Assembly (NCBI GenBank): GCA_029778535.1 | Contig: JAKOQB010000041.1 | Span: forward strand, 1 to 64,000 | Length of the DNA: 64,000 bases | Direction of reading: 5' to 3' | Source: Pseudomonadota bacterium | GTDB lineage: Bacteria; Pseudomonadota; Gammaproteobacteria; Burkholderiales; Burkholderiaceae_F | Shown: positions 36,924 through 46,219 of the stretch, one piece after another | Numbering within the stretch: the stretch's first letter is position 1 | Layout of the letters: the number at the start of each line of letters is the position of its first letter | The notes under the pieces: model-generated | The model's database searches: none | Told to the model about the DNA's origin: nothing | What the model saw: the letters and a program-made list of their open reading frames with translations, nothing else | Made by a program: the position numbers and the translations under genes

Positions 36924-38780
36924 TCACTTGCTGCGCTTGCGCGGGCGGCACGCCGCGAGCACCTGCGCCGCCCATTCCAGCGCGCCGCGCTCGCGCCACA
37001 GTTCGCGGTGCGCCGTGCGGTACAACCAGGCCTCTTCCGCGCCGCCGAGCGCGATACCGAATTCGCCGGACTTCGGCTGCTTCGGGTTGTCGGCGAGCAG
37101 CATCTTGACCGCGCGTGCGTGCTCCGCCGCGGCGGCGAGCAGCGCGGCCTTCGCCTCTTCGTGCCGGCCGGCGCTGAAGAGGGCGAGCACGTGGGTCAGG
37201 GTCAGCTCGGCCGTATCGTCCGGAAAGCGCTGCGCGAGCGCGATCGCGTTGTCGAAACGATCGCTCTGCACGTACAGGCGCATCAGCGCGCCGCGAAAGC
37301 CGTGGTTGTCGTCGGGGTTGAGCCGCAGCACCATCCACTCCGCCAGCGGCAGCGCGGTTGCGCGATCGTCGTGTTCCAGCGCGTGGTGCAGCCGCGCGGC
37401 CACGCAGCGCAGGGCCGGGCGATTCTCCGGAAAGCCCCACGGCAGTTTCTGCGCGCCGCTGGCGTCGACATGCAGGCGCAACAGCGCGACCGCGCGGTCG
37501 AGCAGCGGCAGCACCACGCCTTCGTCGGCGCCGAGGATGCCGAGCGCGTGAACGGCCATTGCCAGATCGTCGAGCACGTCGAAGCTTTGCCACAGCAGCG
37601 GCTCGCGTTCAAGCAGCGGCAGCCAGCGCTGCGGCTCGTCGAACGCGCTCGCGTCGCCTTCGCCGAGCATGGTCAGCAGCGGCTTGGCCTGCGGAAACCG
37701 CTTGCGCCATTTCGCTTCCGCCCTGGCCAGCGCCGGCTGCGGCTCGAGCGCGCCGACGCCGTAAAGGTCGGGCTGCAGGTCGTGATTGAGCGCCGGTGGC
37801 GGCAGCGTGCGCAGCATTGCGCGCAACGCGGCCAGTTCCGGCAGCCGGTGCTCCGAGATCTCGAGTACGGCGGCGGCGGGATCCTCGGCGGCGCTGCGCA
37901 GCAGATCGATCAACGGCTTCGGAAAGTCGTCGCCGCGCCGCGCCCGCGCCAGCCAGAAGCGCGCGCGTTCGCGCGCCTGTTGCGTCCGGCCAGCGCCGAT
38001 CAGCAGCGTGATCTCCAGGTGTGCGAGCGAAGGGTCGTCCGGGTTCAGGCGCTGCGCCTCGCGAAACGCGTCCAGCGCCGCGGCGTGATCGCCCTTGTCG
38101 GCGAGCATCGCCGCGCGCCGCTGCCATGCCGCGCAGTGCATCTGGCGGTCGCCGCGCGCCAGCACGGCGCTGAGCAGCGCCTCCCGTTTGCGCGGCTTGC
38201 CCAGCGCCAGGTAGGCATCCATCAGCGCGTCGAACAGCGGCTCGAGGCGGCCGGCCAGCGGAGAATCGCCGGCAAACCACGGCTGCAGCAGCGCGACCAC
38301 GTCGGCCAGCCTGCCCTGTTCGCTCCACTGATACGCGGCGTCGGCGATCGCATTGACATTGACGCGCGTGCCTGGCAGCGACGCGAACACGCTGCGCGGC
38401 GAGGCGTCGAGCACATAGCGCAGCATGTTGACTTCGGGAAACGGCATCGCGCTTTCCAGGTTCTCGCAGCAATGCTTGTACTTGCGGCCGGAACCGCAGA
38501 AGCACGGGTCGTTGCGCCCCGGCCGCGGCAGGCGCTGCGGCACGTAGCCGTGCCGCGGCAGCGGCGTGATGCCGTACAGGCCGCGCGCCATCAGGCGTGC
38601 GAAGTGCTTCGGGTCAACCGCCTGTGCGAAGAAATGCGGCGTCAGCAGCGGCGCCGACACGGAAAACCAGTCGGCGAAGGCCGTCGGATCGTCGTTGGCG
38701 ACCAGCCTGTGCGCCGCCGCCGCGAGCAGAAGTTCGAGTTCGTCAATGCCTTGCGGTTCGGCGGCGGTAAGTCGAGGCAT
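36924..38780 (-). CDS. SEC-C metal-binding and TPR-like repeat protein
   Basis: The 618-residue soluble protein has a zinc-binding SEC-C motif (GRNDPCFCGSGRKYKHCC) at about residues 95-112. Most of the rest consists of helical TPR-like repeats (AALDAFREAQRLNPDDPSLA is a clear unit). SEC-C zinc motifs bind SecB or act in other protein interactions; the job of this protein is not known. ATG 38780 was chosen from its MPRLTAAE start, which leaves a plausible ~120-base divergent gap to the DUF4139 gene. Confidence 0.75.
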   Translation of the reverse strand: MPRLTAAEPQGIDELELLLAAAAHRLVANDDPTAFADWFSVSAPLLTPHFFAQAVDPKHFARLMARGLYGITPLPRHGYVPQRLPRPGRNDPCFCGSGRKYKHCCENLESAMPFPEVNMLRYVLDASPRSVFASLPGTRVNVNAIADAAYQWSEQGRLADVVALLQPWFAGDSPLAGRLEPLFDALMDAYLALGKPRKREALLSAVLARGDRQMHCAAWQRRAAMLADKGDHAAALDAFREAQRLNPDDPSLAHLEITLLIGAGRTQQARERARFWLARARRGDDFPKPLIDLLRSAAEDPAAAVLEISEHRLPELAALRAMLRTLPPPALNHDLQPDLYGVGALEPQPALARAEAKWRKRFPQAKPLLTMLGEGDASAFDEPQRWLPLLEREPLLWQSFDVLDDLAMAVHALGILGADEGVVLPLLDRAVALLRLHVDASGAQKLPWGFPENRPALRCVAARLHHALEHDDRATALPLAEWMVLRLNPDDNHGFRGALMRLYVQSDRFDNAIALAQRFPDDTAELTLTHVLALFSAGRHEEAKAALLAAAAEHARAVKMLLADNPKQPKSGEFGIALGGAEEAWLYRTAHRELWRERGALEWAAQVLAACRPRKRSK

Positions 38781-38901
38781 GGTGCACGCGATTATCCACG
38801 TCGTGCGCGACGCGGTTCCGAGGAACGCCGCGCCGCTTAACCCGAATCCGCGCCGGTCGACGTTTGAAGCGGCATGTCCATCTGCCGCGCCGGAGGCGCC
38901 C

Positions 38902-40448
38902 ATGCCTGCCCAGCGATTGACCGCGCTCGCCGCATCCCTGGCCGCCGTGACCGCCGCCGCGCCGCTCGGCGCCCAGCCCGCCGCCGACGCCACGGCGCTG
39001 ACGATCTATTCCAGCGCGAACCCGGGCGCAATTTCGCCCGAGACGTTCCGCTTTCCCGGTCGCGGCGGCGTGCCGGGGTACGCGGTCGTGCGGCAGGAGC
39101 GCGAGATCGACCTTGCGCGCGGCCGCAACGAGGTGAAGTTCAGCGACGTCGCGGCGCTGATCGATCCGACCACGGTGATGTTCGAATCGCTGACCGATCC
39201 GAAGGGCACCGCGGTGCTGGAGCAGAACTTCCAGTTCGATCTCGTCAGCACCGAGAAACTGCTGCAGAAGTACGTCGACCGCAGCATTTCCGTCGAACAG
39301 GTGCGCGGCCAGGCGACCGAATTGTTCAGCGGCACGCTGCTGTCGACGCAGGGCGGCATCGTGCTCAAGCGCGACGACGGCACGGTGCAGATCCTGCCGC
39401 ACAACGCGGGGGTGAAACTGCCCGCGCTGCCGGGCGGGCTGATCACGCGGCCGACGCTGGTGTGGAACGTCGACGCGAAGAGCGCGGGCAAGCAGCGCAC
39501 GCGTGTCGCGTACCAGACGCAGGGCGTCACGTGGTGGGCCGATTACAACGTGACCTTCGCCGAGGGCCGCAATCACGGCGACTGCAAGCTCGACGTGGGC
39601 GCGTGGGTCAGCATCGTCAACACCTCGGGCGCGAGTTACGCGGACGCGAAGCTCAAGCTCGTCGCCGGCGAGGTGCACCGCGCGCCGGTCGGCGGCCGGG
39701 CTTCGAAGGCGATGGAAGCGCGGATCGCGGCGGCGAGCCCCGTGGTCGCCGACGGCTTCGCGGAGAAGGCGTTCTTCGAGTATCACCTGTACACGCTCGG
39801 CCGCCCCGCCACGCTGCCGGTCAACTCGACCAAGCAGATCGAGCTCTTCCCGGTCGCGCGCGGCGTGCCGTGCGAACGCACGCTCGTCTACTACGGCCGG
39901 CCCGACGGCGGCTACGGCTTCCTGCCCAGCCCGGCGACCGACCGCAGCTATGGCGTGGTCAGCAACAGGCAGGTCGACGTCTACCTGCAGTTCAGGAATG
40001 CCCAGGCAGCGAATCTCGGCTTGCCGCTGCCGCGCGGCCGCGTGCGCGTGTCCAAGCTCGACCCGGCCGACCGGACGCTCGAGTTCATCGGCGAGGATTC
40101 AATCGACCACACGCCGAAGAACGAGCGCGTGCTGCTGAAGCTCGGCAGCGCGTTCGATGTGGTCGGCGAGCGGCGCCAGGTCGACTTCAAGGTAAACACT
40201 TCGCGCAAGACGATGAGCGAGGACATCGAGATCAAGCTGCGCAACGCCAAGCGCGAGCCGGTCGAGGTGCAGGTCAAGGAAGTGCTGTACCGCTGGGTCA
40301 ACTGGGAGATCACGTCGAAGAGCCACGCGTTCAGAAAGGAAAGGACGACGCGCGCAGCGTGTACTTTCCCGTCACCGTGCCTCCAGGGGAGGAGGTGACC
40401 GTGAGGTATTCGGTCAGGTATTCGTGGTCGGCGCTTGCGGACCGCTGA
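38902..40448 (+). pseudogene. DUF4139 domain protein, frameshifted near the C-terminus
   Basis: An exported protein of about 515 residues, with signal peptide core LAASLAAVTAAAPLGAQPA and a DUF4139 body (LTIYSSANPGAISPETFRF, RQEREIDLARGRNEVKF, QGVTWWADYNVTFAEG). The family function is unknown. The first frame reads to ITSKSHAFRK near 40340 and then loses similarity, stopping at 40398. The proper ending, KDDARSVYFPVTVPPGEEVT then YSVRYSW, is in the next frame (-1) and stops at 40448. A one-base loss near 40332-40345, next to an AGAAAGGAAAGG run, explains it. GGAGG precedes ATG 38902. The lost tail is about 30 residues, so a partly working protein is possible. Confidence 0.75.
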
Positions 40449-40472
40449 GTTGACCGCTCGCGGCGTGGCCGG

Positions 40473-40505
40473 CATCATGACAGCAAGCATTGTGCTGTCA
40501 TGATG
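40473..40505. promoter_or_regulatory. 13-base inverted repeat operator of toxin-antitoxin module 2
   Basis: CATCATGACAGCA (40473-40485) and TGCTGTCATGATG (40493-40505) form a perfect inverted repeat with a 7-base spacer ending two bases before the antitoxin ATG. Such a site directly over the start is typical of toxin-antitoxin autoregulation and would also block translation if folded in RNA. Confidence 0.75.
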
Positions 40506-40507
40506 TC

Positions 40508-40777
40508 ATGAGGACCACCGTCACTCTGGATCCGGATGTCGAAGCGCTGCTGCGCAAGGCCGTACGCGAGCGCGGCGAGCCGTTCAAGCAGGTGCTGAAT
40601 GCGGCGATCCGTTCCGGTTTGACCGAGACGCGACGCCGCGCCGGCCGGCCGTTCAAGCAGCCGACGTTCGACATGGGCAAGCCCCTGGTCGACCTCACCA
40701 AGGCGCTCGCTCTCGCGGCCGATCTGGAAGACGCCGAAATACTCGCGCGAATGAAGCGCCGCCGGGCGCGATCGTGA
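40508..40777 (+). CDS. Ribbon-helix-helix-type antitoxin, module 2
   Basis: The 89-residue protein begins MRTTVTLDPDVEALLRKAV, the pattern of a ribbon-helix-helix DNA-binding antitoxin (VapB/DUF2191-like). The C-terminal ALAADLEDAEILARMKRRR is likely the toxin-binding tail. ATG 40508 lies right after the 13-base inverted repeat. The stop overlaps the toxin start (GTGA). It neutralises the downstream PIN toxin and should repress its own promoter. Confidence 0.85.
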   Translation: MRTTVTLDPDVEALLRKAVRERGEPFKQVLNAAIRSGLTETRRRAGRPFKQPTFDMGKPLVDLTKALALAADLEDAEILARMKRRRARS

Positions 40778-41208
40778 AACTGCCCGATGTGAACGTGCTG
40801 CTTGCAGCCGTCAATCGCGCCAGCCCGGAACATGAGGAAGCACGGACTTGGCTGGAGGCCGCCTTTGCCGCGCCCGGTGGCGTGGGGTTTGCCTGGGTCG
40901 CGCTTCTGGGCTTCGTGCGGCTCGCCTCGCGGCGAGGAATCCTGGCGCGACCGTTGCGGGCGGAGGATGCGCTGTCGGTGGTCACCGCGTGGCTCGATGA
41001 ACCGCGTGCGTCCGTACTGCATCCGACCGATCGGCACCTTCAGGTGCTCTCCCGCCTACTCATCGGCGCTGGGACCGCGGGCAATCTGACCACGGACGCC
41101 CATCTGGCGGCGTTGGCGATCGAGCACGGAGCGAAGCTCGGTTCGTTCGACCGCGACTTCGAGCGCTACAGCGGTCTCGCCTTCGAGCCCCTCGGCCCGG
41201 GGCGCTGA
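40774..41208 (+). CDS. PIN-domain toxin (VapC family), module 2
   Basis: The 144-residue PIN-domain RNase begins MKLPDVNVLLAAVNRASPEH (first Asp in PDVN). The middle acidic helix is less obvious. The C-terminal catalytic segment is NLTTDAHLAALAIEHGAKLGS followed by FDRDF. The start is GTG at 40774, overlapping the antitoxin TGA. This belongs to the TA-system VapC subgroup whose members often begin PDVNVLLA. Confidence 0.85.
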   Translation: MKLPDVNVLLAAVNRASPEHEEARTWLEAAFAAPGGVGFAWVALLGFVRLASRRGILARPLRAEDALSVVTAWLDEPRASVLHPTDRHLQVLSRLLIGAGTAGNLTTDAHLAALAIEHGAKLGSFDRDFERYSGLAFEPLGPGR

Positions 41209-41236
41209 CGCTACGGCCCATCGACGTAGCGCCGCG

Positions 41237-43204
41237 CTACTCGTGGTGAAGCGTCTCGTCGCCCCGGCGCAGAGCCTGCCCCGGACGTGATCCGGGGCCG
41301 GGACCCGGATCTTCGAGCGTCGCAAATCGGACCCCGGCCTGCGCCGGGGCGACGGACGGCAGCGCCGCCTCGTCTTCTTCCTCCTCGCCGAGGAACCCGC
41401 CGCTCTGGTGCGCCCACAGCCGCGCGTAGATGCCGCCGAGCGCGAGCAATTCCTGATGATTGCCTTGCTCGACGATGCGGCCGTGGTCCATCACGATCAG
41501 CCGGTCCATCGCGGCGATCGTCGACAGCCGGTGCGCGATCGCGAGCACCGTCTTGCCTTCCATCAGCCGGTAGAGGCTGCCCTGGATCGCGGCTTCGACC
41601 TCGCTGTCGAGCGCGCTGGTCGCTTCGTCGAGCACGAGGATCGGCGCGTCCTTCAGCATCACGCGCGCGATCGCCACGCGCTGGCGCTGCCCGCCCGACA
41701 GTTTCACGCCGCGCTCGCCCACGTGCGCGTCGTAGCCGTGCCGGCCCTTCGGGTCGACCAGCGACAGGATGAAGTCGTGCGCCTCGGCGCGCTCGGCCGC
41801 GCGGATCATCTGCGCGTCAGTGGCGTCGGGCCGGCCGTAGACGATGTTCTCGCGCACCGAGCGGTGCAAGAGCGACGTGTCCTGCGTGACCATGCCCACC
41901 TGTTCGCGCAGGCTGTCCTGCGTGACGTGCGCGATGTCCTGACCGTCGATCAGGATGCGACCCTGCGGCAGATCGTAGAAGCGCAGCAGCAGATTGACGA
42001 TCGTGCTCTTGCCCGCGCCCGAGCGGCCCACCAGCCCGATCTTCTCGCCCGGCCGGATGATGAGCGAGAAATCGTCGATCACCTTGCGCGGCCCGCCGTA
42101 GCTGAACGTCACGCGCTCGAAGCGGATCTCGCCGCGCGTGACCGTGATCGGCCGCGCGTCGGCGCGGTCGATCACCGTGTGCGCCTTCGACAGCGTCAGC
42201 ATGCCGTCCTGAACCGTGCCGACGTACTCGAACAGCGCCGCCATCTCCCACATGATCCAGTGCGAGATGCCATTGAGCCGCATCGCCATCGCCGCCGCCG
42301 CGGCGACCGCGCCGACGCCGACCTGTCCCTGCGTCCACAGCCACAGCGCGAGCCCCGCGGTCGAGCCGATCAGCATCACGGAAAGGATCTGGTTCACCGT
42401 CTCGAAGCCGGTGACGTAGCGCATCTGCCGGTGCACGGTCGCCATGAACTCCTGCATCGCGCTCTTCGCGTAACCCGCCTCGCGCTGCGAGTGCGAGAAG
42501 AGCTTGACGGTGGCGATGTTGGTGTACGCGTCCGTGATGCGGCCGGTCATCAGGCTCCGCGCATCGGCCTGCTGCTGCGCCACGCGCGCCAGCCGCGGCA
42601 CGAAGTACCACATCGACACGCCGTACAGCGCAAGCCACAGCGCAAACGGCCCGACCATCCACAGGTCGAAGGCGCCGAGGATCGCGCTCATCGTGACGAA
42701 GTAGATCGTCACGTACACCAGGATGTCGGCGAAGATCATCCACGCGTCGCGCACCGCGAGCGCGGTCTGCATCACCTTGGTGGCGATGCGGCCGGCGAAC
42801 TCGTCCTGGAAGAACGTCATGCTCTGCGCGAGCATCAGCCGGTGGAAGTTCCAGCGCAGCCGCATCGGCAGGTTGCCCGCGAGCGTCTGCTGCTTGAAGA
42901 GCGACTGCAGGCCGGCAAGCGCGATGCTGCCCACCAGTACCAGTGCCAGCAGCGCCAGCGTGCTCCCGTGCTCGCGCCAGAACGTCTGCGGCTGCGCGGC
43001 CGCCAGCCAGTCCAGCACGCGGGCGAGCATCGCGAACAGCAGCGCCTCGAACGCGCCGATCGCTGCGGTGAACAGCGTCATCAATGCGATGTACCTGCGC
43101 GTGCCGGCGGTCGCGGCCCAGATGAACGCGCCGAACGTCCGCGGCGGCGCCGGCGGCGGCGCGTCGGGGTAGGGGTCGACGAGTCGTTCGAAGTAGGAGA
43201 ACAC
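41237..43204 (-). CDS. ABC exporter, fused membrane and ATP-binding domains
   Basis: The 655-residue protein has a type I exporter membrane domain with six helices (residues ~30-330). The nucleotide-binding domain has Walker A GLVGRSGAGKSTIVNLL, signature KLSGGQRQRVAIARVML and Walker B PILVLDEATSALD. It probably works as a homodimer exporting a lipid or drug. The natural end seems to be near GEEEEDEAALP. The following ~40 residues (SVAPAQAG ... TLHHE) are encoded by the family A repeat, so the C-terminus is a repeat-derived tail. A duplicated exporter partner is not adjacent. Confidence 0.87.
   Translation of the reverse strand: MFSYFERLVDPYPDAPPPAPPRTFGAFIWAATAGTRRYIALMTLFTAAIGAFEALLFAMLARVLDWLAAAQPQTFWREHGSTLALLALVLVGSIALAGLQSLFKQQTLAGNLPMRLRWNFHRLMLAQSMTFFQDEFAGRIATKVMQTALAVRDAWMIFADILVYVTIYFVTMSAILGAFDLWMVGPFALWLALYGVSMWYFVPRLARVAQQQADARSLMTGRITDAYTNIATVKLFSHSQREAGYAKSAMQEFMATVHRQMRYVTGFETVNQILSVMLIGSTAGLALWLWTQGQVGVGAVAAAAAMAMRLNGISHWIMWEMAALFEYVGTVQDGMLTLSKAHTVIDRADARPITVTRGEIRFERVTFSYGGPRKVIDDFSLIIRPGEKIGLVGRSGAGKSTIVNLLLRFYDLPQGRILIDGQDIAHVTQDSLREQVGMVTQDTSLLHRSVRENIVYGRPDATDAQMIRAAERAEAHDFILSLVDPKGRHGYDAHVGERGVKLSGGQRQRVAIARVMLKDAPILVLDEATSALDSEVEAAIQGSLYRLMEGKTVLAIAHRLSTIAAMDRLIVMDHGRIVEQGNHQELLALGGIYARLWAHQSGGFLGEEEEDEAALPSVAPAQAGVRFATLEDPGPGPGSRPGQALRRGDETLHHE
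41258..41353. repeat. Family A palindromic repeat, copy 5, with inserted segment
   Basis: The standard outer arms are present. The loop is longer and holds a second palindrome, CCCCGGACGTGATCCGGGG (about 41279-41297). It lies inside the 3' end of the ABC exporter gene. Confidence 0.85.
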
Positions 43205-43451
43205 GGAGCATCCTGACGCGCCGATCGGGGCGGCGTCAGTTCAGGCCGGAAAGGCGCGAGCGTAGCGAAAGACAGATGCCAACGCCGACCGTCGTCGTCG
43301 CTCGTGACCGGGCCCCGGAAAACCGCTGCTGATCGCATTCGGCTGGTCCGGACAGCGCAGTCAATCCATATTTCACGTCGGGAAGGTGTGGCCTCGGTCG
43401 CGCTTTCCCATGGACGCCGTCAGGTCGGTGATCAACAGACAGGAGGTGCAC

Positions 43452-45098
43452 ATGTTCAAGGTCCTGAGCCGCTGGGTACTGCTTGGAGTCACGAGTTGCG
43501 TTCTGCTCGTGCCGCCTTCAGCGGCAGCGGATTCGGTCGATGGCAATGTCGTCGACGTCCAGTGGCTGAGACAAAACCTCCAGCGCGAAGATCTGCTGCT
43601 GATCGACGCCTCGCCCGCGCCGCTGTACGCAGCCCAGCACATTCCGGGGGCGATCCACGTGGATTTCTTCTCCTATGGCGGCCGCGAACATTCGCTGGCC
43701 GAGATGGAGCAGCGCCTGCGGTCGTGGGGCGCCAGCGCAGGCAAGCGAGTGGTGATCTATGACCAGGGCGGGTTCTACCTGGCCACGCGCGTCTTCTTCG
43801 ACCTGTATTACTACGGCTTCCCCGTGGCAGATCTGCACATCCTCGATGGCGGGCTCGCCAAGTGGCAGGAGGCCGGCGGTGCGGTCACGAAGGATCCGAC
43901 GCCGGCGCGGCCGACGGGTACGTTTCGCGTCACGCAGATTCGGGATGATGCGCGCGTCCGCTTGCCGGAGTTCCTCAATGCGTCCGGCGATCCGGCACAT
44001 CACGCGCTGGTCGAGGCGCTGGAGCCGGGTTACCACTTCGGCGCCGCCAGATTCTTCGACCGCGCGGGCCATGTGCCGAACGCGATCATGTTGCCGGCCG
44101 CGGACTTCTTCAACGCAGACAAGACGTTCAAGTCCCCGCAGGAAATCCGCCGGATGCTGAGCTACCTCGGCATCGAGCCCGAGCAGACGATTCACGCGCA
44201 CTGCGGCGGCGGCGTGGCCGCGACCGTGCCTTACTTCGTGCTGAAGTTCGTGCTGGGCTATCCCAAGGTCAAGCTGTACGTCGGCTCCCAGCTCGAGTGG
44301 CTGCAGGACGAACGGGGGCTGCCGCTCTGGACCTACGACGCCCCGTTTATGAAGCGGGACGCGGCCTGGCTCGCCGGCTGGGGCAGCCCGATGATGCGCA
44401 GCTTCGGCATGGCGCGGATCAGCATCGTCGACGTACGTCCTGCCGACGCGTACGCGTTGGGGCACGTGCCGTTTGCGCTGAACATTCCTGCCGACGTCTT
44501 CCGGCGTCATTTGGCCGATCCGTCCGGACTCGCGGCCCTGCTGGGACCGGCAGGCGTGAATGCGAGCCATGAAGCGGTCGTCGTCTCCGACGGTGGATTG
44601 AATCCGGCCTCGGCACTGGCGTTTCTCGCGCTCGAACGGCTCGGACAAAGGAACATTTCGATCCTGACGGATTCGGTCGACGAGTGGGGCTTGCGCGGTC
44701 ACCCGCTCACCAAGCAGGCGACCGTCGTCGGTCCGCGCAGATCGCCGCAGGAACTCGCAGTTCCGGCGACGACGTATCCGGCCAAAGTCCGCGCGGGCAT
44801 GGTCGTTCGCGATCCCGACGAAGGGCAGGGCCTGTATCCCAGGGTTTTCATCGCGTCCGGCAGGCAAGCGCCGGCCGGGTCGCCGGCGGGCAAGGTCGTC
44901 CACGTGCCGTACACGGAGTTCGTGAACGCCGATGGCACGCCCAAGGCGGCGAAGGACATCTGGAGCATCCTCGCGAAGGCGGGCGTTCCGCGCTACGCCG
45001 AGATCGTCTGCTTTGCCGACGATCCCGGCGAAGCCGCGGTCAACTACTTCATCCTCAAGCTGATGGGCTACCCGGATGTCAAGGTCTGGGTGAGGTGA
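43452..45098 (+). CDS. Exported protein with four rhodanese-like domains
   Basis: The 548-residue protein has a signal peptide (VLLGVTSCVLLVPPSAAA) and four rhodanese-like domains. Domain 1 (about 35-145) has an inactive loop VVIYDQGGFYLATRVF. Domain 2 (about 165-300) has a cysteine loop IHAHCGGGVAAT. Domain 3 (about 315-430) reads VVVSDGGLNPAS without cysteine. Domain 4 (about 455-548) reads IVCFADDPGEAAVNYF, with cysteine displaced. It looks like two mercaptopyruvate-sulfurtransferase-like pairs, with one likely active site, acting in the periplasm. A strong AGGAGGT precedes ATG 43452. The sensor kinase gene follows at once. Confidence 0.82.
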   Translation: MFKVLSRWVLLGVTSCVLLVPPSAAADSVDGNVVDVQWLRQNLQREDLLLIDASPAPLYAAQHIPGAIHVDFFSYGGREHSLAEMEQRLRSWGASAGKRVVIYDQGGFYLATRVFFDLYYYGFPVADLHILDGGLAKWQEAGGAVTKDPTPARPTGTFRVTQIRDDARVRLPEFLNASGDPAHHALVEALEPGYHFGAARFFDRAGHVPNAIMLPAADFFNADKTFKSPQEIRRMLSYLGIEPEQTIHAHCGGGVAATVPYFVLKFVLGYPKVKLYVGSQLEWLQDERGLPLWTYDAPFMKRDAAWLAGWGSPMMRSFGMARISIVDVRPADAYALGHVPFALNIPADVFRRHLADPSGLAALLGPAGVNASHEAVVVSDGGLNPASALAFLALERLGQRNISILTDSVDEWGLRGHPLTKQATVVGPRRSPQELAVPATTYPAKVRAGMVVRDPDEGQGLYPRVFIASGRQAPAGSPAGKVVHVPYTEFVNADGTPKAAKDIWSILAKAGVPRYAEIVCFADDPGEAAVNYFILKLMGYPDVKVWVR

Positions 45099-45139
45099 AT
45101 TCGTCGTCGAGCCTGTGGGTGCTGGACTATCGTCATGCC

Positions 45140-46219
45140 ATGCAGCCTTCCGCGAGTACCACTGCCCCGCCCGTACCGCCGAGCCTGCTGAGCCCGCGCC
45201 GTGTTCTGGTCATGCTGATGGCGGCGGTGCCGCTCGGCATGGTCATCAGCATCGGTTCCGAAACTCGAGCATCGATCTGGATCGTTCGCGCCCTCGTGGT
45301 CGGGCTGTGCGCCATGCTGGCGTTCGGAATCGCCGAACGCTGGCCGCGGCGCCTGCCGCGCCGGTTTGCGCGCTGGGTCTGGCAGGTGCTGGCGCTGATC
45401 GTGGCGGTGCCGCTGGGCGCGCTGCTCGCTTACTGGTTGACGACCGGCGGCGCGCCGCGGTTCGCGGAGTATCCGGCGCGATTGATCGGGTTCGCGCAAC
45501 TGACGTTCGCGGGCGTGCTGTTCGGCGCCTGGATCGCGATGGTGGCGATCGTGCGCCAGCGCGACATGCTGGCGCACGAGCAGCGGCTCGCATTCGAGCG
45601 CGAGCGCAGCGAGCTGGCGCGCCAGGCGCTCGATGCGCGCATGCGCTTGCTGCAGGCGCAGGTGCAGCCGCACTTCCTCTTCAATACGCTCGCGAACGTG
45701 CAGGCGCTGGTGGACACCGGTTCAGCGCAGGCCTCGCAAGTGCTGCGCAGCCTGATTGCGTACCTGCGTGCCGCGGTGCCGCGGCTGAACGATTCGGAAA
45801 CGACCTTCGGCCAGGAACTCGAACTGGTACGCGCCTATCTCGAGTTGATGCACATGCGCATGCCGGACCGCCTGCAGTTCACGCTGAACGTCGACGCCGC
45901 CGTGCTCGAACTGCGCTGCCCGCCGATGACGCTGCTGACGCTGGTCGAGAATGCGGTGCGCCATGGCATCGATCCGAGCGAAGACGGCGGCGTCATCGAC
46001 GTCAGTGCGCAGTTGCGCGATGGTCGCTGCCTCGTTCGCGTCAGCGACAGCGGCGTCGGGCTGCAGCGCGCCGGTAACGGACTCGGCACCGGCCTGTCGA
46101 CACTGCGCGAGCGACTGCAGCTCTTCTTCGGCACCGACGCGCAGCTGCGGCTGGCCGCGCGCGAACCGCGCGGCGTGTGCGCCGAACTCGATCTGCCGGC
46201 GCAATCGACGGCAACGTGA
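45140..46219 (+). CDS. LytS/YehU-type sensor histidine kinase
   Basis: This is a 359-residue kinase with four membrane helices in the first ~140 residues. The His_kinase phosphoacceptor segment is QAQVQPHFLFNTLANVQALV, and an ATPase domain follows (MTLLTLVENAVRHGI as N-box, RVSDSGVGLQ as G1, GTGLSTLRERL). ATG 45140 was chosen, but an in-frame GTG at 45095 overlaps the stop of the rhodanese gene (GTGA) and would couple the two. The stop overlaps the response regulator start in the same way. Confidence 0.88.
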   Translation: MQPSASTTAPPVPPSLLSPRRVLVMLMAAVPLGMVISIGSETRASIWIVRALVVGLCAMLAFGIAERWPRRLPRRFARWVWQVLALIVAVPLGALLAYWLTTGGAPRFAEYPARLIGFAQLTFAGVLFGAWIAMVAIVRQRDMLAHEQRLAFERERSELARQALDARMRLLQAQVQPHFLFNTLANVQALVDTGSAQASQVLRSLIAYLRAAVPRLNDSETTFGQELELVRAYLELMHMRMPDRLQFTLNVDAAVLELRCPPMTLLTLVENAVRHGIDPSEDGGVIDVSAQLRDGRCLVRVSDSGVGLQRAGNGLGTGLSTLRERLQLFFGTDAQLRLAAREPRGVCAELDLPAQSTAT

